A stretch of DNA of 64,000 nt from positions 16,569,406-16,633,405 of the forward strand of contig CM073524.1 of assembly GCA_037074615.1 (NCBI GenBank), written 5' to 3'. Both the position numbers and the translations under genes were made by a program. Shown piece after piece: positions 33,553 through 44,999 of the stretch. This DNA is from Leucaena leucocephala (Eukaryota; Streptophyta; Magnoliopsida; Fabales; Fabaceae). The notes below the pieces were generated by a model, which saw only the letters and a program-made list of their open reading frames with translations, ran no database searches and was not told the origin of the DNA. Within the stretch, counting starts at the first letter, position 1, and every line of letters starts with the position of its first letter.

Positions 33553-35115
33553 CCTGTTGTACTGTATATCTCCCGAAGATCTTAAACCAACAGACTAAGT
33601 TATAAGGTTAACTGCTTCCACCTGTTGATAACTCCATAACTAAAAATTTTAGAGCCTCATATCATTTACCCAGACTTTACTTACTTCCTCTTTTACTCAG
33701 GAGTTCCTTCTCATCTTTCTTACTTTATTGTGGCTTACCACGCCTTGTGCCATTATGGTCTAACCACCTATCATTGCATTCTACTGCATGGCCTCATCAT
33801 ACTTCTCATTTCAATCTGTGCTCTAACTGCAAGCCATTTAACCTATGCTCTAATTGCGAGCATTCTGTATCAGATCCAACTCTTATCTGAAGAGTGATCT
33901 ATACTCATCTGAATCTAGCTCTATCTAAGAGCCATCTGTTTCAGATCCAACTATTATCTGAAGAGTGATCTAGAAACAATTTCTTTACTCTTATCTGCTT
34001 TTCTTTCTGTATACCATCTCTTTCAACAGAAATGGCCCTGAGTACTGCATTCACACGTCTGCAGAATTACCTGAGTAACATCATTCATAAATCATATATA
34101 AATATCATAACTTATTGTCCCATGAACTGAGACTATCTATCATCCTCAATACATATCTCATTACATGTCATATGGTATGGGAGCAACATAACTTCCTCAT
34201 AACTTTCTTAATCTCGTATACACTCTATCCTACATATATTGCAAAAGGGGAGTATTCATTCATCATGGCATACTCTAACATGCATGTCATCGCATAACAA
34301 CTGCAAAGAGATGCAACTATTCATTATAACTTATGGCATCATAAGCCATGTCATCATCATACTTTGCTCAACCATCCATCAGACTAACTAAACCTCAAGA
34401 CATATTTTCTTTATCATATTGCCTATCATATCTTGGTCAGTCATCCTGAACATTTATCTATTTCACTTAGGCTGCCACACTACCCTCTTACCAGCGTATA
34501 GACTCAACCCTTCATCACTCTCTCTTACATAGGGAATAGGGGAGTCACTTTATCTTTTTAAACTGTGGCTACCTCTTTACTATCTCTTAACTTCTTCTGT
34601 CTATCCATCAGTCCCAGTCTATTCTTGTCCGGACTGTGGTTCCTGATCGGTCTTTCTCTTGATCCTAGCGAACTTCATTCGCATGGATCTCATTCCTCAT
34701 CTTCTACTATCACTTCTACTTTCTAGGGTACTCTACCCTAGGTCTATCACTTCTCTGTGATGGAATCCCTCTGCTTAGGGAATATTAGCTCTTTAACTAT
34801 TAACCATCACGTCTCTAGCCTTAAGCCATATCCTAGGCTCACTCCTAAGCAAAACTCATTCTAGCTATCTAGCTAGCTCATCTTACCTCATCATCATTCT
34901 TTACATCATCCTTTGCTGCTCATCTCGCCTAGCACGGATGACTCGCATAGGGTCTACCTCATTGGAGTTGCCAGCTTTCTCTATGCACGGCTCCTCCACT
35001 CAAGCTCTATATTCCTTTCTTATGTTCACCATCTTTTTCCCTCAAAAAGAAAAATGAACACATTACATCCCATCTAGAAGCTCATATATTCGTTGAGTTT
35101 TTCTAAACCCATATA

Positions 35116-35313
35116 AGTCGCAACCTGAGTATTGGATAGTCATGACTCATATCCTTTGTGATCATTAGTCAGTGACTATCATACTCAACTCATCACGACC
35201 TAACATCTCTGTCCTTTAGTCGCGATCTCAATCTTCTGTCGTCGCGACCTGAACCTAACTCGTCGCGACCTAGGCCTTCCAACGTCGTAACCTTAACTTT
35301 TCTAGTCGCGACA
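35116..35313 (-). repeat. GTCGCGAC array in outer element internal region
   Basis: Cores lie at 35118, 35140, 35169, 35193, 35220, 35242, 35263, 35285 and 35306. Spacing is again mostly 21-24 or 27-29 bp. The array is broken at its right end by the plus-strand element at 35316. Confidence 0.8.
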
Positions 35314-35539
35314 CATGTAACATTCCAATTTTCAGGCCTAGAGATGCAGAGATAGCCTAAGATTAAGATGCTACTAGACCCCTTTCTAGCAGAAGTTCCA
35401 GAGGAACATAAAGAGTTTTAGGGACTGAGCTGCGAGTAAGTAAAGGTACGGGGACTTATGTGTAAACAGTGGAAGTCCCAAGGGGTAAATGGCCATTTGG
35501 GGATGATGTAAAGGTCAAAGGATCAAGAGTTGACTAGTA

Positions 35540-35811
35540 GGTCGCGATGATAAAGAAGTTGGTCGCGACAAGAGTGTATTATGGTCGCGACTAATATTGT
35601 CAGAGAGGCTTGGTCGTGACAGATATGTATGTGGTGTCGCGACTAATGAGTAGAATGAGCCTAGTTGCGACTAAAAAGTGATGTGGTCACGACGAAAGAC
35701 TATTATGGTCGTGACTAAAGGATGTTGTGGTCGTGACTAGAGAATGCTGTGGTAGCGACTAATGAACCAGAAGGTGTTAAGTCGCGATAAGATGATGGAT
35801 AGGTCGCGAAT
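35540..35811 (+). repeat. GTCGCGAC array in 5' LTR
   Basis: Cores lie at 35542, 35563, 35585, 35614, 35637, 35665, 35687, 35709, 35731, 35753, 35782 and 35804. Spacings are 21, 22, 29, 23, 28, 22, 22, 22, 22, 29 and 22. Confidence 0.9.
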
Positions 35812-36392
35812 AGTGACTAAATTAGTGCCAAGCGTATGGGCCATGAGTTGAGAAGGTCCAAAAGAGATAGTTACCTGGTTAGAGATAGACCAAAGATAGG
35901 AGGTCAGATACAGGAAAGGTTATCTGGAGACCATGAGGTAGACTAATAAGGTATCCTCATGGGACCCACAAGATGCCACATGGCATTAGAGTATGATTCA
36001 GTAACCTTTCAGTAGAGTAAAGTTACTCGGTTAGCACGAAAACTGAGAAAGTGATCAGATAAGTCTGGGACTTATCTGGATAGCATTGGGAAGCATGCAA
36101 GGTCTCTTCCAGTTGCCAATGGCTCTAGTCTGGAGAAAGCAGATAAAGCTGAGGGCACGCATTACGAGTTAAGGCTCTGGACCGGTGAGTCAGCCTGCTG
36201 AGTCAACTGCTGAGGTGTCCAGGGATTTCAGACATGTGATAAATATGGCGCTGAGGTGGCATGCTGAGGTGTCCCGATGATGTCATGCATGATGCAGTAA
36301 ATGAGGAATTAAAGAAAATAGGAAAATCCAGGAAAAACCAGGACCGCAGGATCAAAGTTCATGGTAATTACATAATTGCCATTGAAGGCGAT

Positions 36393-36400
36393 TATAAATA
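36393..36400 (+). promoter_or_regulatory. LTR TATA box
   Basis: TATAAATACCCCC is followed about 40 bp on by a GA-rich tract. This is the likely start of element RNA. Confidence 0.75.
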
Positions 36401-36676
36401 CCCCCATTGCCTCCATTTCATTGACGCATGGCTAGAGTAAGGGAGAGAAAGAAGAGAGAGAAGGAGAAGGAAGGGAAGAGAGAAAGGAGAGAAAGGAAGT
36501 AAGGAAGTTCTGGCGGAGCTGGAAGCAGAATAGAGATAGTAAGGTTCTACTGAGCTAGCCAGGTAGTAACTAATCCTAGCTTTTATGTAATGGCTTTGTG
36601 ATTTGATATGCTATTGTTTGGTTGGATTGTTGTCTTATATGTTATGTCTGAAGCTCTTCTGTAATGCTATGATCAT

Positions 36677-36952
36677 ATGTTATTAAGCATGGAAGCACGC
36701 AGCATACTTATCTGTACACAATCAAAAGCAAGCACTGTCACACTGCATACATATATTGTTATGATTGTTGCTACTGAGATTCTCCCGAATCTCATCCCCA
36801 TACATAACCCATTACAAGGAGGTTATGCTGAATTGGATTTTGAGAAAGCCAGGAGACGCCGTTATGCTACCGAAGTAAAGACTGAACATCAATATATGAT
36901 AAGTACTGTGTACGTAGTGCTGTCTAAGGAGGCTAGAAGTGAGTGGACCTAG
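36677..36952 (+). other. Conserved small ORF in LTR leader
   Basis: A 91-codon ORF lies about 280 bp downstream of the TATA box, within the presumed transcribed leader. Its last 63 residues match ORFs in two other LTR copies, and a related reading is visible at 55080-55210. It has no recognised domain. It could act as an upstream ORF, or it could be a conserved RNA sequence. Confidence 0.35.
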
Positions 36953-37484
36953 CCGGTTCATCTAGTCTTTCCTGGGTACTATGTAGAATGGTAGTTCTCA
37001 TGAGGGGATTACCGAATCAGTACAGTTCAGTTCTTTGTACAGATGAAGCGTAGCGGTTATGCTGCCGGAGTATATGCAGAAAGAGATGTAATAGAGATAG
37101 CAAGATTATGTATATGTCTTGTTGTGTATGCCATGCTGTATGACATTATGTTATTCAATGATAAGTATTGTTTGGCATATTCAATTTATGAATGTTAAAT
37201 TAAGGGGAAATTCGCAGGTCCTGAGGTAGCAGTGTTCTGACCTCAGTTCGACCTAGTAAACGGAGGAGTATGGCCACGAGATTTAGTGAGCCAGTAGTAC
37301 GCATCTGGGGCATTCCGTGGATAGGTAACAAGCCTCATTTGGATATGTATAATGAGAGAAACCAATTCTCAAAGTAAAGGTTCAGAATGAGGAATTTAAG
37401 AGTAAAAGTTCAACCTCTGGACTTAAGTTAAGCTAATATTGCTTCCGCAAGTGTACTCTGAGGAGTATAAAGGAGGATGTTTCA

Positions 37485-37500
37485 TTTTGGTATCAGATCA
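37485..37500 (+). other. tRNA-Met PBS
   Basis: TTTTGGTATCAGATCA lies directly after the LTR and differs from the consensus TGGTATCAGAGC by one base (GAGC to GATC). Confidence 0.85.
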
Positions 37501-37622
37501 AGAGGTTCTGGCATAGACTAGAAAGGACTCTGGTTCAGAGCATAAGATTCTGGTACAGAACATAAGGTTCTGGCTTAGTGATGCTCTGATAGAGTATTTT
37601 CCCTTGCGAGAGAATGGCATTG

Positions 37623-37986
37623 AGTCGCGACTAATATGGTTGCAGGTCGTGACAAGTAGCTCAAAGAGAGTGTTAGTCTTGACGAAGAAGTGTCTAGGTC
37701 ACGACAGTTATTTACAGAAAGATTAGGTCACGACGTCTATGTTACAAGGTCACGACAGTATATTGCGAAAAGCTCAGGTTACAATGAGAAAGGTCTTGTG
37801 TCGCGACTGAAGAGTTAAGGTTGCGACGTAAGGAGGCCTAGGTCGCGACGAGTTAGGTTCAGGTCGCGACGACAGAAGATTGAGGTCGCGACTAAAGGAC
37901 AGAAATGTTAGGTTATGATGAGTTGAGTATGATGGTCGCGACGCAAGATCATAGAGTCACGACTATCCAATACTCAGGTCACGACG
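37623..37986 (+). repeat. GTCGCGAC dyad array in element leader
   Basis: Cores lie at 37625/37648, 37677/37699, 37728/37750 and 37779/37801, so the first four pairs repeat every 51-52 bp. They continue at 37821, 37843, 37864, 37886, 37913, 37936, 37957 and 37979. The array lies between the PBS and the gag start. Confidence 0.88.
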
Positions 37987-38163
37987 AATGAACAGAAATG
38001 TTGAGTATGATGGAAATTGACTAATGATCACAAAGGATGTGAGTCACGACTATCCAATACTCAGGTTGCGACAGACAGTTATTCACATAGAGGTTTAGAA
38101 AGCTCAGAGGAGATAAAGCTCCTAGATAAGATATGTGTTCATTTTTCTTTTTGAGGGAAAAAG

Positions 38164-38440
38164 ATGGTGAACATAAGAAAAGAATATAGAGCTTGAGTGG
38201 AGGAGCTGTGCATAGAGAAAGCTGACAACTCCAATGAGGTAGACCCTATGCGAGTCATCCTTGCTAAGCGAGATGAGCAGCAAAGGATGATATAGAGAAT
38301 GATGATGAGTTAAGATGAGCTAGCCAGATAGCTAGTATGAGGTTTGTCTAGGAATAAGCCTAGGACATGGCCTAAGGCTAGAGACGTGATGGTTAATAGC
38401 TAAAGAGATAATGTTCCTAAGCAGAGGGATCCCATCACGG
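38164..38440 (+). pseudogene. gag: Gag start remnant
   Basis: ATG 38164 begins MVNIRK, like the chromovirus gag start at 27816, and a few short matching segments follow (EVDPMRVIL, EQQRMI). A stop occurs after about ten codons and more follow. Beyond 38440 no gag similarity is visible and the rest of the internal region is non-coding. Confidence 0.6.
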
Positions 38441-41043
38441 AGAAGTAATAGATCCAGGGTAGAGTACCCTAGAAAGTAGAAATGATAGTAGAAGATGGGG
38501 ATTGAGATCCATGCGACTGAAGTTCGCTAGGATCAAGAGCAAGAGAAAGACCGATCAGGAACCACAGTCCGGTCAAGAATAGACTGGGACTGATGGATAG
38601 ACAGAAGAAGTTAAGAGATAGTAAATAGGTAGCCACAGATTACGAGATAAAGTGACTCCCCTATTCCCTATGCAAGAAATAGTGATGAAGGGTTGAGTCT
38701 ATACCCCGGTAAGAGGGTAGTGTGGCAACCTAAGTGAAATAGATAAATGTTCAGGATGACTGACCAAGATATGATAGGCAATATGATAAAGAAAATATGC
38801 CTTGAGGTTTAGTTAGTCTGATGCATGGTTGAGCAAAGTATGATGATGATATGGCTTATGATGCCATAAGTTATTATGGTTGCATCTCCTTGCAGTTGTC
38901 ATATGGTGACATGCATGTTAGAGTATGCCATGATAAATGAATACTCCCCTTTTGCAGTGCATGCAGGGTAGAGTATATATATATGAGATGAGGAAGTTAT
39001 GTTTCTCCCATACCATATGACATGTAATGAGATATGTATTGAGGATGATAGATAGTCTCAGTTCATGGGACAATAAGCTATGATATTCAGATATGTTATG
39101 ATTGAGGTTACTCGGGTAATTCTGCAGACTTGTGAATACAGTACTCAGAGCCATTTCTGTTGAAAGGAATCGTAGACAAAAAGAAAGCAGAAAAGAGCAA
39201 AGAGATTGTTTCTAGATCACTCTTCAGATAAGAGTTGGATCTGAAATAGATGGCTCTCAGATAGAGCTAGATTTAGATGAGTATAGATCACTCTTCATGT
39301 GAGTTGGATCTGATATAGAATGCTCGCAGTTAGAGCATAGTTCAAATGGCTCGCAGTTAGAGCACAGATGGAAATGAGAAGTTATGATGAGGCCATGGCA
39401 GTAGAATGGAATGGCAGGTGGTTAGACCATAATGGCACAAGCCAATGGTAAGCCACAGTAAAGTAAGAAAGATGAGAAGGAACTCCTGAGTAAGAGAGGA
39501 AGTAAGTAGAGTCTGGGTAAACGATATGAGGCTATAAAATTTTTAGTTATGGAGTTATCAACAGGTGGAAGCAGTTAACCTTATAACTTAGTCTGTTGGT
39601 TTAAGATCTTCGGGAGATATACAGTACAACAGAATCGCAGTTAGATTCTAGAGGGTCACAGTTAGATCCTAACATGGCTCCAGGGTCGCAGTTAGATCCT
39701 AACAGTTTCAGAGTCGCAGTTAGATTCTGAAGAGGCTAACGGTTGATCGCAGTTAGATCCCGAGGTCGCAGTTAGACCTAGCCTAAGGAAAGTAATGAGC
39801 CATGAGTTATGAGTACAATGTAGTATCTCTTTAGGAAGATGAATGCCAAAGACAAAGTTAAAATGAGGAAGCTTCACTAGTTGATAAACTCACCCAGAGA
39901 AATTGTTTTATAATGATTTTCCTCAGGTAGCCTCTAGTATACAGACTGAACTTAGCTTTCCCTTAAACAAAGATGGAGTCCAAGTTCAAATCTGAGTACT
40001 GGTATTCAAAGTAGTTTTGTAGAAGTATGCCTGAGAAGCAGAGAAGAGAATCCTCTGTGTAATGAGAAGCAGAGAAGAGAATCCTCTGTGTAATGAGAAG
40101 TAGATAAGAAAATCCTCAATGTAATGAGAACAGAAGAGTATGAGTAAATAGATTTCCCCTAGATGAGGGTAAAGAGATTAAAAGGCTAGAGAAGACCTAG
40201 AGAAAAAGGTCTAAGACAAAGTAGAGATAGAACGCAGATCTATGAGGAAGAAATATTAGCCTTATGGTATCTCAAGATAAGTTATGAAAGGGTGGTATAC
40301 ACCATAAGATAGCCAGAGATGGCTAGAGATGCTATGATAAAGTATCAAAAGCATGCAATGAGATACACTATGGTAGACGTGTAATATGACACGCACCTAG
40401 AGATGTACATTGTATGAACAGATAGAGAGGCTTCCCTTTTTATAGGGATCATATGTTTAAATGTTATGCTATGAAAGAGAATAGAAAATGAGAGCTTTCA
40501 CTCCTTGCATGAGATGTCAGGCCTTATATTATGTTAAAACTATGCAAGCTCTGAGTGTTAGAGCTGTGCATAATTAGAACAGAAATGCTTGAGCTCCGAT
40601 GTTAGAGCTTTGCATTCATAAGCAGGTATACAGTCCTGCAGTATGTTGGCCAGGCATTATGCATGTTAGAGTAGGTGCTCTTGTTTAGCAGCAAAGTAAA
40701 GAAAAATTAGCTGCGTAAGTCCTCTCTCTGTATGAAGTTAAGTGCTAAGAATGATGAGAACATATGATTATATGAAAAGAATGATAAGAATGTTGAAGAT
40801 GTTAAAGCAGTCTGCGAGATATCAAGAAAAGTAATAAGAGATAGATGCTAAAAGTATGATGAGTAGTTAGAAGAAATTCCCGAATATAGTAATATTAGAG
40901 AGAATTTTAACTCTGATTGAGTTGACCCAGAGAAAAGAAAAGCATGATATAAAAAGATATAAAGTTTTATGATAAGGTACTTTGCCAGATGTTAAGTTAA
41001 TATGGCTATGGTACTGATTAAATTTCGAGGACGAAATTTATTT
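38441..41043 (+). other. Non-coding internal region of plus-strand element
   Basis: No protein similarity was found on either strand. It contains the inverted counterparts of the hairpin repeats (39214-39243) and of the ATCTAACTGCGA array (39636-39776), then AT-rich filler ahead of the GAGGACGAAATTTA sequence and the PPT. Confidence 0.6.
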
Positions 41044-41058
41044 AAAGGGGAGGAGAAA
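41044..41058 (+). other. Polypurine tract
   Basis: AAAGGGGAGGAGAAA directly precedes the 3' LTR start (TGTAACATCC) and follows the conserved GAGGACGAAATTTA. Confidence 0.85.
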
Positions 41059-41282
41059 TGTAACATCCCAATTTTCAGGCCTAGAGATGCAGAGATAGCC
41101 TAAGATTAAGAGGCTACTAGACCCCTTTCTAGCAGAAGTTCCAGAGGAACGTAAAGAGTTTCAGGGACTGAGCTACGAGTAAGTAAAGGTACGGGGACTT
41201 ATGTGTAAACAGTGGAAGTCCCAAGGGGTAAATGGCCATTTGGGGATGATGTAAAGGTCAAAGGATCAAGAGTTGACCAGTA

Positions 41283-41560
41283 GGTCGCGATGATAAAGAA
41301 GTTGGTCGCGACGAGAGTGTATTATGGTCGCGACTAATATTGGCAGAGAGGCTTGGTCGTGACGGATATGTATGTGGTGTCGTGACTAATGAGTAGAATG
41401 AGCCTGGTTGCGACTAAAAAGTGATGTGGTTGCGACGAAAGACTGTTATGGTCGTGACTAAAGGATGTTGTGGTCGCGACTAGAGAATGCTGTGGTCGCG
41501 ACTAATGAACCAGAAGGTGTTAAGTCGCGATGAGATGATGGCTAGGTCGTGACTAGTGAC
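41283..41560 (+). repeat. GTCGCGAC array in 3' LTR
   Basis: This is the counterpart of the array at 35540-35811, with the same register. Individual motifs differ by CpG-type transitions, so the two copies have decayed independently. Confidence 0.85.
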
Positions 41561-42085
41561 TAAAGTAGTGCCAAGCGTATAGGCCATGAGTTGAGAAGTT
41601 CAAAAGAGATAGTTACCCGGTTAGAGATAGACCGGAGACAGGAGGTCAGATATAGGAAAGGTTATCTGGAGACCATGAGGTAGACTGATAAGGTATCCTC
41701 ATGGGACCCACAAGATGCCACATGGCATCAGAGCATGATTCAGTAACCTTTCAGTAGAGTAAAGTTACTCGGTTAGCACGAAAACTGAGGAAGTGATCAG
41801 ATAAGTCTGGGACTTATCTGGATAGCATTGGGAAGTGTGCAAGGTCTCTTCCAGTCGCCACATGGCTCTAGTCTGGAGAAAGCAGATAAAGCTGAGGGCA
41901 CGCATTACGAGGCAGGGATTTTAGACATGTGATAAATGTGGCGCTGAGGTGGCATGCTGAGGTGTCCCGATGATGTCATGCATGATGCAGTAAATGAGGA
42001 ATTAAAGAAAATAGGAAAATCCAGGAAAAACCAGGACCGCAGGATCAAAGTTCATGGTAATTACAGAATTGCCATTGAAGGCAAT

Positions 42086-42093
42086 TATAAATA
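42086..42093 (+). promoter_or_regulatory. LTR TATA box
   Basis: TATAAATACCCCC lies in the same LTR position as 36393. Confidence 0.72.
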
Positions 42094-42827
42094 CCCCCAT
42101 TGCCTCCATTTCATTGACGCATGGCTAGAGTAAGGGAGAGAAAGAAGAGAGAGAAGGAGAAGGAAGGGAAGAGAGAAAGGAGAGAAAGGAAGTAAGGAAG
42201 TTCTGGCGGAGCTGGAAGCAGAATAGAGATAGTAAGGTTCTGCTGAGCTAGCCAGGTAGTAACTAATCCTAGCTTTTATGTAATGGCTTTGTGATTTGAT
42301 GTGCTATTGTTTGGTTGGATTGTTGTCTTATATGTTATGTCTGAAGCTCTGCTGTAATGTTATGATCATATGTTATTAAGCATGGAAGCACGCAGCATAC
42401 TTATCTGTACACAATCACAAGCAAGCACTGTCACACTGCATTACATATATCTGTATATGTCTTGTTGTGTATGCCATGCTGTATGACATTATGTTATTCA
42501 ATGATAAGTATTGTTTGGCATATTCAATTTATGTATGTTAAATTAAGGGGAAATTCGCAGGTCCTGAGGCAGCAGTGTTCTGACCTCAGTTCGACCTAGT
42601 AAACAGAGGAGTCTGGCCACGAGATTTAGTGAGACGGTAGTACACATCTGGGGCATTCCGTGGATAGGTAACAAGCCTCATTTGGATGTGTATAATGAGA
42701 GAAACCAATTCTCAAAATAAAGGTTCAGAATGAGGAACTTAAGAGTAAAAGTTCAACCTCTGGACTTAAGTTAAGCTAATATTGCTTCCGCAAGTGTACT
42801 CTGAGGAGTATAAAGGAGGATGTTTCA

Positions 42828-44611
42828 TTATTTTGAACCTTTACTTTGAGGAGTCTTGCTATCTCTATTACATCTCTTTCTGCCTAAACTCTGGCAGCAT
42901 AACCGCTATGCTTCATTTGTATAAAGAACTGAACTGTACTGATTCGGTAATCCCCTCATGAGAACTACCATTCTACGTAGTACCCAGAAAAGACTAGATG
43001 AACCGGCTAGGTCCACTCACTTCTAGCCTCCTTAGATAGCACTATGTACACAGTACTTATCATATACTGATGTTCAGTCTTTACTTCGGCAGCATAACGG
43101 CGTCTCTTAGCATTCTCAAAATCCACTTCAGCATAACCTTCCTGTAATGGGTTATGTATAGGGATGAGATTCGGGGGAATCTCAGTAGCAACAATCATAA
43201 CAATATATGTAATGCAGTGTGACAGTGCTTGCTTGTGATTGTGTACAGATAAGTATGCTGCGAGCTTCCATAGTCAATAACATATGATCATAGCATTGCA
43301 GTAGAGCTTCAGACATAACATATAAGACAACAATCCAACCCAACAATAGCACATCAAATCACAAAGCCATTACATAAAAGCTAGGATTAGTTACTACCTG
43401 GCTAACTTAGCAGAACCTTACTATCTCTATTCTGCTTCCAACTACGCCAGAACTTCCTTACTTCCTTTCTCTCTTTCTCTCTTCCTTTCCTCCTCCTTCT
43501 CACTATACTTTCTCTCACTCTTCCTTACCCATGCATGTGCCAAGAATGAGAGGGGGTATTTATGTACTTCCTCAATGGCAATATCGTAATTTCCATGCCA
43601 TCTGAACATGTGGTCCTGGATTTTCCTGGAATTTCTTATTTTCCTTTATTTCCTTTTACTGCATCATCAGTACCACCTCACCGGGACACCTCAGCACCAC
43701 ATTTATCACATGTCACAATTCCTAGACACCTCAGCATGCTGACTTAGCAGGCTGACTTACCGATCCAGAGTCCTGCCTCGTAATATGTGCCCTCAGCTTT
43801 ATCTGCTTTCTCCATACTAGAGCTATGTGGCGCCTGAAAGAGACCTTGCACGCCTTTCAATGCTATCTAGATAAGTCCCAGACTTATCTGATCACCTCCT
43901 CGGTTTTCGTGCCAACCGAGTAACTTTACTCTACTGAAAGGTCACTGAACCATGCTCTAATGCCATGTGTCATCTTGTGGGTCCCATGAGAACACCTTAT
44001 CAGTCCACCTCATGGTTTCCAGATAACCTTTCCTGTATCTGACCTTCTTCCCCAATTCTATCTTTAACCGGGTAACTATCTTATTTGGACCTTCACCACT
44101 CTTGGCCCATACGGCTATCACTACTTTAGCCACTAGTCGCGACCTAGCCATCATCTCATCGCGACATAACATCTTCTGTGTTCATTAGTCGCGACCACAA
44201 CATCCTTTAGTCGTGACCATAACAGTCTTTCGTCGCGACCATATCACTTTTTAGTCGTAACCAGGCTCATTCTACTCATTAGTCGCGACACCACTTACAT
44301 ATTCGTCACGACTAATCCTCTCTGCCAATATTAGTCGCGACCATAATACACTCTCATCGCGACAAACTTCTTTATCATCGCGACCTAACTGGTCAACTCT
44401 TTGAACCTTTGACCTTTACATCATCCCCAAATGGCCATTTACCCCTTGGGACTTCCACTGTTTACATATAAGTCCCCGTACCTTTACTTACTCGCAGCTC
44501 AGTCCCTGAAACTCTTTGCTTTCCTCTGGGACTTCTGCTAAAAAGGGGTCTAGTAGCCTCTTAATCTTAGGCTATCTCTGCATCTCTAGGCCTAAAAATT
44601 AGGATGTTACA
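42828..44611 (-). mobile_element. Outer gypsy 5' LTR, truncated
   Basis: It lacks about the first 90 bp of the expected minus-strand left end and has an internal deletion near 42860. It retains the small ORF (43007-43198), an inverted TATA-like box (43557-43564), the uninterrupted TTTCC site (44029-44033) and a dyad array at 44135-44386. It ends GGATGTTACA against the CTAAT TSD. Confidence 0.82.
44135..44386 (-). repeat. GTCGCGAC array in outer 5' LTR
   Basis: This is the counterpart of 31627-31877 with the same motif spacing. Some motifs are intact here and decayed there. Confidence 0.85.
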
Positions 44612-44900
44612 CTAATGTGTTATCACTTTTTAAGGCTGAATTACCTGTTAAGTGCTAAGACCCAGGATCTTACTTTATCCAATGCACAATAGGAAAGGTT
44701 CATATTAAAGGATCATTACTAGATCTAGGAGCTGCCATTAATGTAATGCCTTGGTCGGTATACTTAGCCTTAGGTATTAATAATCTTAGAGACATAAGTG
44801 TAGTTATTAGTTGATAGATCAATTATATATCCTAAGGGAATTCTTAAGGATATTATATAGCAGGTCAAGGATATTGTGGAAACTGGAAGTGGAACAAATG
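44612..44900 (+). pseudogene. Athila-type aspartic protease remnant
   Basis: The reading resumes right after the CTAAT duplication and continues the fragment ending at 7287. It shows ELPVK...DPGSY, then CTIGKVHIKGSLLDLGAAINVMPWSVY. This is the retropepsin active-site block, with Asp-Leu-Gly in place of Asp-[ST]-Gly as in Athila elements. Stops occur at the position after PVKC and near 44813. It would process gag. No RT follows. Confidence 0.8.
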
Positions 44901-44999
44901 ATTAAGGATTGAGCTTATATGATCCCTAGTCGTGACTTGAAGATCTTTATGGCGCAAGTAGATATAAACTTGCTAAGGGAGAGACTCTCTGTGAAAAGG

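Larger units (their letters stand above)
32104..35315 (-). other. Internal region of outer gypsy element, no pol
   Basis: It starts with a PPT (32104-32118, minus) and is the inverted counterpart of 37800-41058. A gag start codon context (MVN...) is readable on the minus strand at 35032 but decays at once. An ATCTAACTGCGA array (33430-33552), hairpin repeats near 33871 and 33942, and a dyad array (35116-35313) are the only structured parts. The PBS side is missing. Confidence 0.68.
35316..37484 (+). mobile_element. 5' LTR of plus-strand gypsy element
   Basis: It starts TGTAACATTCC and ends GGAGGATGTTTCA. The TATA box is at 36393-36400, followed by a GA-rich leader (36430-36500) and a conserved small ORF (36677-36952). 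The 5' portion holds a dyad array. Confidence 0.88.
35316..42827 (+). mobile_element. Plus-strand non-autonomous gypsy element, two LTRs
   Basis: It comprises LTR 35316-37484, PBS at 37485, internal 37485-41058, PPT 41044-41058 and LTR 41059-42827. It belongs to the same family as the outer minus-strand element. No TSD was found: the left flank ends ACACA and the right flank begins TTATT. On the right, the outer element's PBS side and about 90 bp of its LTR are missing, suggesting a flank deletion. The internal region codes only for a broken gag start. Confidence 0.82.
41059..42827 (+). mobile_element. 3' LTR of plus-strand gypsy element, deleted
   Basis: It matches the 5' LTR but is about 400 bp shorter. 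Segments are missing near 41910 and near 42442, the second removing most of the small ORF. The TATA box is at 42086-42093. Confidence 0.85.
7288..44611 (-). mobile_element. 37-kb nested gypsy block inserted in Athila gag/pro
   Basis: The outer ends are TGAAACATCC at 7288 and GGATGTTACA ending at 44611, with TSD CTAAT at 7283-7287 and 44612-44616. The outer element is minus-strand. Its left LTR is 7288-8834 plus 31573-32103, its internal part is 32104-35315 and its right LTR is the truncated 42828-44611. Inside lie a second gypsy element (8835-31567) and a plus-strand relative (35316-42827). Confidence 0.85.

Noticed and set aside
33310..33585. ORF with SNCDP peptide repeats
   Set aside because: It is a by-product of the ATCTAACTGCGA array, antisense to the element, with no conserved start or end.
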